From contig JAVBUP010000078.1 of assembly GCA_031555175.1 (NCBI GenBank), positions 1 through 27,057 on the forward strand: a DNA stretch of 27,057 bases. The letters are read 5' to 3'. Below are positions 22,700 to 27,057 of this stretch, piece by piece; the stretch's first letter is position 1; every line of letters starts with the position of its first letter. Source of the stretch: JAVBUP01 sp031555175. GTDB taxonomy: Bacteria > Bacillota_I > Bacilli_A > Erysipelotrichales > Coprobacillaceae. The notes under the pieces were generated by a model, which searched no databases, had not been told where the DNA came from, and saw only the letters and a program-made list of their open reading frames with translations. Position numbers and translations under genes: made by a program.

Positions 22700-23734
22700 C
22701 TATTTTGTCATTGCTAATCGCATTGCTATTTGTATTGCATACTGTGGTTTTGCCATTTGATTCAAATTACCAACATAATATAAATCTTTTTCTGGATAAT
22801 AGAAGGCAAATGATCCAGTTGTCCCACAATGTCCTATCAAACTTCCTTTACCTTGATATAATGTATACGCTGACTTTAGTGGTATCTGCATATGACCACA
22901 ACCATAAAGAATTGGTCCAAATGATGGTTGCAAATGTCTCATAATCGGATATTCTTCAAATATACGATTATCAAATAATTTATTTGTGAAGAAAGCTTTT
23001 AAAAATACCATTATTTCTCTTGAAGTAGATATCGCTCCACCGCTAGCTTTAGAGCTTTTCAAGAACTTATTTCTATTAGTAAGTTCCATATTTCCTAAAT
23101 AAATATGTGGCATTGTTTCATCTTCATCATTTATGAAATGAGTACTATTCATTGATAATGGTTGGAAAATTGATTCTTTGCAAACTTCATCAAAACTTTT
23201 GTTTGTAACTTTCTCAATTATTATTCCAAGCAAATCAAAGTTGATATCACCATAAAAACCATTTTTTCTATCACCGGGTTTAAAATGTGCCGGAGTTTTT
23301 TTAGCGATTTCTATTGCTTGTGATATTGGATAATCATAATCGCCTTGAGCGAACATTTTGCGCAGTTCACTATTTTCCCCAGATTCAAAATCATCTGCTA
23401 TTCCTGCATTCATACTTACTAAATCAATAATTCTTAACTCATCTGTATAATCGTGTCCTTTATAAACGCAAATCCCCGAAATTTCTTGTTTTGCAATGTG
23501 CTTAATGACCTTATCTTCTAAAGAAAGCTTTCCCTGCTCGCACAGCATAAAGATACAGGCGCTTGTAAATAGTTTAGTAATACTGGCAATTACCATAGGT
23601 GAATCTATATCAAGACCATCAGTTGCCCTGCTATAACAATGATCACCTGCTGAATTCTCAATATATAGCACTCCTTCAAAGACATCTTTTTTCTTTAAGA
23701 ATGAGTTAAATACTTTGTCATAAGTTTTTTCCAT
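22700..23734 (-). CDS. Serine hydrolase of the class C beta-lactamase / DD-peptidase fold
   Basis: A 344-residue penicillin-binding-fold hydrolase. The catalytic SxxK motif is SITK (Ser51, Lys54), and the third motif is HCGTTG (the HxG form common in this group). The second motif, usually YxN, is less clear: the aligned block reads FYGDINFDLLGIII, that is Y-G-D where most relatives have Y-S-N. No signal peptide or membrane anchor is visible, so an intracellular esterase or peptidase role is more likely than beta-lactam resistance. It follows the tetR gene by only 4 bases and is presumably induced when that repressor lets go. Substrate unknown. Confidence 0.85.
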   Translation of the reverse strand: MEKTYDKVFNSFLKKKDVFEGVLYIENSAGDHCYSRATDGLDIDSPMVIASITKLFTSACIFMLCEQGKLSLEDKVIKHIAKQEISGICVYKGHDYTDELRIIDLVSMNAGIADDFESGENSELRKMFAQGDYDYPISQAIEIAKKTPAHFKPGDRKNGFYGDINFDLLGIIIEKVTNKSFDEVCKESIFQPLSMNSTHFINDEDETMPHIYLGNMELTNRNKFLKSSKASGGAISTSREIMVFLKAFFTNKLFDNRIFEEYPIMRHLQPSFGPILYGCGHMQIPLKSAYTLYQGKGSLIGHCGTTGSFAFYYPEKDLYYVGNLNQMAKPQYAIQIAMRLAMTK

Positions 23735-23738
23735 GAGC

Positions 23739-24320
23739 TTACTTATCCTTTCTTACTATATCTAAAATCCACTCTCGATTTGGGAGAGGTCGGTTGGGCA
23801 CTAACGCAATCGCTTCCGCAATCCCCTGTACTGGTGTCCAAAAAGCAATCGATAATGCCAACGGATCTCCATCTTTAAAGACTCCTAATTTCTGCCCAGC
23901 TTCAAAGATTGGGATCGTTTGTGTGATCACATCATGATTCGCTAATAATGCTGCCGCGTCATCTGAAATATCTTTTGCGTTGTATTGAGCATATCCAATG
24001 AAGACAAACATCTTGCATGAAAATTCTTTAGTAAACATATTATCCCAAACCATGTTTAATTGTTGCTGTAAAGCACCTAACGGATCCGTGATTTCATTTT
24101 CTGCCCACGCTTCCATTTTTCCACATCCGATTTTAATTAATGATTCGTAAAGATTTTCTTTTGAGGGAAAATAATGAAACATTAGTCCAGAACTAATTCC
24201 AGCGATTTTGGCAATTTCTCTTGTAGAAGTGCCATAGAAACCTTTTTTAATGAATTGATCTAATCCTATTTCTAGTAATTGCATCCTACGTTTTTCTTTT
24301 TGTTGTTCCCGTTGATTCAT
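23739..24320 (-). CDS. TetR-family transcriptional regulator
   Basis: A 193-residue repressor. Residues about 10-57 form the TetR helix-turn-helix, with LDQFIKKGFYGTSTREIAK (cut here) leading to GISSGLMFHYFPSKENLYES. The rest is a helical ligand-binding domain with no recognisable ligand signature. The ATG has AGGAGG 8 bases upstream. It is cotranscribed with the serine hydrolase and probably represses itself through the palindrome at 24356-24371. The DNA of this gene looks slightly less AT-rich than its neighbours. Confidence 0.9.
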   Translation of the reverse strand: MNQREQQKEKRRMQLLEIGLDQFIKKGFYGTSTREIAKIAGISSGLMFHYFPSKENLYESLIKIGCGKMEAWAENEITDPLGALQQQLNMVWDNMFTKEFSCKMFVFIGYAQYNAKDISDDAAALLANHDVITQTIPIFEAGQKLGVFKDGDPLALSIAFWTPVQGIAEAIALVPNRPLPNREWILDIVRKDK

Positions 24321-24355
24321 TATACTACCTCCTTGCTATTCAATAAATAATTTCA

Positions 24356-24398
24356 TTGAGCATATGCTTAATATAATATATCAGCGCCTAAATGTCAA
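24356..24398 (-). promoter_or_regulatory. Promoter and palindromic operator of the tetR operon
   Basis: TTGACA (24398-24393), a 17-bp spacer and TATATT (24375-24370). The 16-base near-palindrome TTAAGCATATGCTCAA (24371-24356, core AGCATATGCT perfect) begins within the -10 element and covers the start point, as expected for a TetR operator. Confidence 0.8.
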
Positions 24399-24399
24399 T

Positions 24400-24429
24400 A
24401 AAAAAACTACAACTTATTAAAGTAGTAGT
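24400..24429 (-). terminator. Terminator of the flavodoxin operon
   Basis: Stem ACTAC-A-ACTT / AAGT-A-GTAGT (24406-24415 with 24420-24429, one A-A mismatch) followed on the minus strand by a run of U that ends next to the tetR -35 box. Confidence 0.75.
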
Positions 24430-24433
24430 CAAA

Positions 24434-24952
24434 TTACATATTATCAATCCATGCTTGAACTTCATTTAAAGAATTGGTAGCATCGCTACCAACTATAGCA
24501 ATTGCATTCATTACCCGTGAATTAGGACACGATTTCTTGATATCTGTAACAGAGTTACCTAATCTACTTCCGCCATGAGTACAGAATGGGATGATTATCT
24601 TATTCGCTAAATCATATTGCTCAAGAAATGTAAAAATGGGCATTGGTGCTGTAGACCACCAGTTTGGATATCCAACATAGATTACTTCATAGCTAGACAC
24701 ATCGCTTAAACTTGCCTTTAATTTTGGCCGACTATTTTCTTGCAGTTCCATTTTTGCTACTTTTGTGCATTCATTGTAGTCTGCTGGATAGGGATTCTCT
24801 TCTTCAATTCTAAACATATCACCCCTAACATAATCATTAATCATCTTGGCAATTACTTCTGTATTACCAATTTCAATATTCTTAATCTTACCATCAAAAT
24901 AGTTATTACCGGATCTACTAAAATACACTACTAAACTTTTCTTATTTTTCAT
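24434..24952 (-). CDS. Flavodoxin-like FMN-binding protein
   Basis: A 172-residue flavodoxin-fold protein. The N-terminal phosphate loop is VVYFSRSGNNY (residues 8-18), the isoalloxazine contacts are in YPNWWSTAPMPI and the third loop is FCTHGGSRLGNS, all typical of the long flavodoxins in Bacillota that act as reductases of unknown partner. The ATG has GGAAGAAGG upstream. It follows a 50-residue gene by 15 bases, and both lie behind a MerR-type promoter, which fits a stress-induced flavoprotein. Confidence 0.9.
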   Translation of the reverse strand: MKNKKSLVVYFSRSGNNYFDGKIKNIEIGNTEVIAKMINDYVRGDMFRIEEENPYPADYNECTKVAKMELQENSRPKLKASLSDVSSYEVIYVGYPNWWSTAPMPIFTFLEQYDLANKIIIPFCTHGGSRLGNSVTDIKKSCPNSRVMNAIAIVGSDATNSLNEVQAWIDNM

Positions 24953-24967
24953 ATTATGCCTTCTTCC

Positions 24968-25120
24968 TTAAATTACCGATTGTTTGATATTATTCGCTAA
25001 ATATTTATACACCTGTTCATCAACAGTTTGATAAGATAAAACTTTATTGCATTCTTTATCATAACTTACACATAGATATGATTCTGCTATTATTCTCTTT
25101 CTTGTATCTATAACTTCCAT
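24968..25120 (-). CDS. Unidentified 50-residue protein upstream of the flavodoxin gene
   Basis: A short frame from the ATG at 25120 to TAA at 24968, with a near-perfect ribosome binding site (GAGGAGG, 8 bases upstream). It begins MEVIDTRKRIIAES and ends YKYLANNIKQSVI; charged and soluble, with two Cys, no membrane segment. The first 14 residues look like the start of a TetR-family protein, but no helix-turn-helix follows, so it may be a degraded regulator or an independent small protein. I do not recognise a family. The promoter with a 19-bp spacer directly upstream and the close flavodoxin gene support real translation. Confidence 0.65.
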   Translation of the reverse strand: MEVIDTRKRIIAESYLCVSYDKECNKVLSYQTVDEQVYKYLANNIKQSVI

Positions 25121-25143
25121 ACTGATACCTCCTCATGTAATAC

Positions 25144-25174
25144 ATTTTAAACTATGGAGTTAACTCCAAGTCAA
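25144..25174 (-). promoter_or_regulatory. MerR-type promoter (19-bp spacer) with palindromic operator
   Basis: TTGACT (25174-25169) and TAAAAT (25149-25144) are 19 bp apart, too far for a normal sigma-A promoter. The spacer contains the perfect 14-bp palindrome TGGAGTTAACTCCA (25168-25155). This is the arrangement that MerR-family activators need, since they underwind the spacer. No merR gene is present in the window. Confidence 0.8.
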
Positions 25175-25184
25175 GATATTTCAT

Positions 25185-25225
25185 AAAAAAACTTTCTTTA
25201 GCGGAAATATTCCGATTTAGAAAGT
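25185..25225 (-). terminator. Terminator of the aldo/keto reductase - ECF operon
   Basis: Outer stem ACTTTC / GAAAGT (25191-25196 with 25220-25225) with an inner CGGAA / TTCCG stem and a run of U on the minus strand. Confidence 0.85.
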
Positions 25226-25252
25226 ATTTAAGATTGCTTCAATTTTTAGCCT

Positions 25253-25783
25253 TTATTTTTCAATAACTTTAGCATTTTGTAATAACATTACGACAGCTGG
25301 CACAAGTATGATTTGCAAAATTATACCAGGAAGCCCAGTAACTGCAGACGCAAATATCGAAGTAAATGTTCCCATATTAACATTAAACAACGCCGCACCA
25401 ACTTCTAAAGCTAATCCATACATTACTCTTCCGCAAATAATTGACGGAATTAATGCTATCCACACGCCAAGTTTATTCTTGCTTAGTTTAAATGTTCGAT
25501 ATAATAGTCCAGATACTAAACCATACGTTGCAAGTTCAGCCATCATAAATCCAACCATTTTAACCCCAGGCATTCCTGTTAATAGAAAGCTTAGAAATGG
25601 TGTAGCTACTCCGATAAATAGACCATAGACTGGCCCTAATACTAATCCAGCTATAAATACTGGAATATGCATTGGTGAAAATACTGATCCTGCATTTTGT
25701 ACCCCGACTAAGTGAAATGCTTGTGGTAATAAGATTCCCATTGCTAAAAACATACTGCTTAATACTAAATTCTTTGTCTTCAT
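25253..25783 (-). CDS. ECF transporter S component, substrate unknown
   Basis: A 176-residue membrane protein with about six hydrophobic segments, starting MKTKNLVLSSMFLAMGILL. The FSPMHIPVFIAGLVLGPVYG block and the following ATPFLSFLLTGMPG are typical of S components of energy-coupling-factor vitamin transporters. The S component binds the substrate and works with a shared EcfA/A'/T module encoded elsewhere. The substrate cannot be told. I prefer the ATG at 25783 (GGGGA about 7 bases upstream). Earlier starts would overlap the aldo/keto reductase gene, which ends just upstream, so the two are one operon. Confidence 0.85.
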   Translation of the reverse strand: MKTKNLVLSSMFLAMGILLPQAFHLVGVQNAGSVFSPMHIPVFIAGLVLGPVYGLFIGVATPFLSFLLTGMPGVKMVGFMMAELATYGLVSGLLYRTFKLSKNKLGVWIALIPSIICGRVMYGLALEVGAALFNVNMGTFTSIFASAVTGLPGIILQIILVPAVVMLLQNAKVIEK

Positions 25784-25805
25784 TTTAATCCCCATATTCT
25801 TTCTT

Positions 25806-26957
25806 TTAAACATCAAATTCTTTTGAAACGTCTTCTAATAAACTGATAATATTCAAGTGTTGTGGACATGCCCCTTCACATTGTCCACAAGATATGCATG
25901 CACTGGCTGGGTTGTTTTCATTAGCAGTGTGCATTCCATAGAATTGCTTTGATTGGAAATCCATACCAAACTTTTTAATTCCATTATATGCCGAAAATAA
26001 ATCTGGAATTAAGATTTTCATTGGGCAGCCATCTACACAATAGCGACAAGCCGTACAAGGTATGGTTGGAATTGCTAAGAACTCTGTTGTAACAGTGTTA
26101 ATAATCTTTGCTTCTTCTTTGTTAATTGGCTCAAAGTTTATCATAGTATCTAAGTTATCAGCAAGTTGTTCTTCTGTAGACATTCCAGATAAAATTGTCA
26201 TAACTCCATCTAGACTTGCAATATAACGTAATGCCCATGAAGCGACTGATCTTTGTGGGGCATAGTCTTTATATGTTTTTTCAATCTCATCAGGTAAAGA
26301 AGCAAGTGTTCCACCTTTGATTGGTTCCATAACTACGATCGGCTTACCATGCTTACGTGCTACTTCATAATTCTTACGAGCAAATATAACTTCGCTTTCC
26401 CAATCTAAATAATTTAATTGTAGTTGTACAAACTCCATTTCTGGGTGTTTGGTAAGAATACGATCTAATAATTCTGGATCATCATGGTAAGAGAATCCAA
26501 CATGCCTTATTTTTCCGACTTCTTTCATTTCTGCTACAAACTTGAAACTATCATTATCAACAAATTTATGATAGTTATCTCTGTTTATTCCATGTAATAA
26601 ATAATAATCAAAGTATTCAACGCCACTGCGTTTTAGTGATTCATTAAATACTCGTGCGTTATCTTCATAACTATGCAATTCATGGCTTGGTAACTTATCA
26701 GCAATTGTATACGCATCTCTTTGGTATCTTTCTACTAAAGCTTGATGCATTGCTTGCTCACTTCCACTATAAATATAAGCTGTGTCAAAATAATTAAAGC
26801 CACTTTGCATATAGGCATCTACCATTCCTTTTACACGCGCTATATCTATATTTTTATTCTCATCTCTGGGTAATCTCATTAACCCAAATCCTAATTTTGA
26901 TTTTGTTAGCATTTTATTTCTTGTATGATAATAGTGTACCTTGAGTACTAAAATCAT
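25806..26957 (-). CDS. Aldo/keto reductase with C-terminal 4Fe-4S ferredoxin domain
   Basis: A 383-residue oxidoreductase. The AKR barrel (about 17-290) has LGFGLMRLP and YFDTAYIYSGSE with the catalytic Asp and Tyr, the active-site Lys in IADKLP and His in YYLLHGIN. After about residue 300 come two Cys clusters, CTACRYCVDGCP and CISCGQCEGACP, that would bind two 4Fe-4S clusters. This is the standard layout of a common AKR group in gut Bacillota, of unknown substrate. Two starts are possible: ATG at 26957 has AAAGGA 4 bases upstream, while ATG at 26912 (MLTKSKLGFG) fits the homologue start but lacks a binding site. An inverted repeat AGAACAGGTTCT lies at 26996-26985 ahead of it. It is cotranscribed with the ECF gene. 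Confidence 0.9.
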   Translation of the reverse strand: MILVLKVHYYHTRNKMLTKSKLGFGLMRLPRDENKNIDIARVKGMVDAYMQSGFNYFDTAYIYSGSEQAMHQALVERYQRDAYTIADKLPSHELHSYEDNARVFNESLKRSGVEYFDYYLLHGINRDNYHKFVDNDSFKFVAEMKEVGKIRHVGFSYHDDPELLDRILTKHPEMEFVQLQLNYLDWESEVIFARKNYEVARKHGKPIVVMEPIKGGTLASLPDEIEKTYKDYAPQRSVASWALRYIASLDGVMTILSGMSTEEQLADNLDTMINFEPINKEEAKIINTVTTEFLAIPTIPCTACRYCVDGCPMKILIPDLFSAYNGIKKFGMDFQSKQFYGMHTANENNPASACISCGQCEGACPQHLNIISLLEDVSKEFDV

Positions 26958-27010
26958 ACTTTCCTTTCTATTTATTTGTTACTATATAAATAGAACCTGT
27001 TCTTTTGATT

Positions 27011-27057
27011 TTATTTTATGGCACGTCCATTTAGAGGAGAGTATTGCCATGGCTCTA
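27011..27057 (-). CDS. Possible 3' end of an unidentified gene
   Basis: On the minus strand the last bases read EPWQYSPLNGRAIK followed by TAA at 27013-27011. The sequence looks like a real protein end, and the gap of about 50 bases to the aldo/keto reductase start contains no strong terminator. Too little is present to identify it; a plus-strand start at 27049 behind GAGGAGA is an alternative reading of the same DNA. Confidence 0.35.
   Translation of the reverse strand, partial: EPWQYSPLNGRAIK

Noticed and set aside
27018..27057. Plus-strand gene starting at 27018 or 27049
   Set aside because: A start at 27049 has a possible binding site, but only three codons are visible, and the minus-strand reading as a protein end is equally good.
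1..27057. tRNA, rRNA, CRISPR, insertion sequences, prophage and replication origin
   Set aside because: No cloverleaf, regularly spaced repeats, transposase or integrase motifs, or DnaA-box clusters were seen on reading the window.

Overview
The window is AT-rich and has short spacers, canonical sigma-A promoters, strong Shine-Dalgarno sites, many U-tailed hairpin terminators and a T-box riboswitch. This is the signature of a low-GC Bacillota, most like Erysipelotrichia or a Mollicutes-related Bacilli lineage. The gene set fits a host-associated sugar fermenter: two GH1 6-phospho-beta-glucosidase-type enzymes, a GH3 glucosidase, stand-alone PTS IIB proteins, an ECF S component and a ferredoxin-tailed aldo/keto reductase. 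Nearly all genes lie on the minus strand. I saw no tRNA, rRNA, CRISPR array, IS element or prophage.

Layout. 1-660: the start of an unidentified minus-strand gene, a pair of terminators, and a DUF2500 gene interrupted by an in-frame TGA. 660-3721: GH3 glucosidase behind an XRE-DUF5680 regulator. 3809-4858: an N-terminally extended RsmH outside any dcw cluster. 4958-9105: marR plus a heterodimeric ABC exporter behind a consensus promoter overlapped by two tandem 14-bp operators. 9107-11615: an amino-acid ABC importer (lipoprotein, permease, ATPase) under a T-box whose specifier reads CAC (His). 11663-13195: first GH1 gene. 13194-14001: DUF1801 and YciI-like genes. 14078-14502: a frameshifted cupin gene on the plus strand. 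14546-15277: a small XRE regulator plus DUF2178 membrane protein. 15281-16781: a DEAD-box helicase with a leader hairpin. 16813-18317: two PTS IIB-like proteins divergent from an Rrf2-family regulator, with an array of ATTGTAA half-sites between them. 18368-18966: a frameshifted 3-methyladenine DNA glycosylase gene. 19105-20517: second GH1 gene. 20631-22394: a zinc-ribbon, membrane-anchored Big_2 repeat protein. 22700-24398: serine hydrolase and TetR operon. 24401-25174: flavodoxin and a 50-residue protein behind a MerR-type promoter with a 19-bp spacer. 25185-26957: ECF S component and aldo/keto reductase.

Functional links. The two GH1 enzymes and the GH3 enzyme suggest use of beta-glucosides. 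The two IIB proteins could belong to the same phosphotransfer network, but no IIA or IIC is present here. Most regulators are local and appear autoregulatory (MarR, TetR, XRE and Rrf2, each with symmetric DNA at its own promoter).

Main oddities. By hand count, 29 coding regions have a visible stop codon: 17 TAA, 12 TAG and no TGA. The one apparent sense-position TGA lies in an otherwise healthy DUF2500 gene, where Trp would fit. Two plus-strand genes each carry a one-base deletion. Sequencing error, true decay and altered TGA decoding cannot be separated from the sequence alone. The best candidate for an undescribed system is the orphan IIB pair with its Rrf2 regulator.
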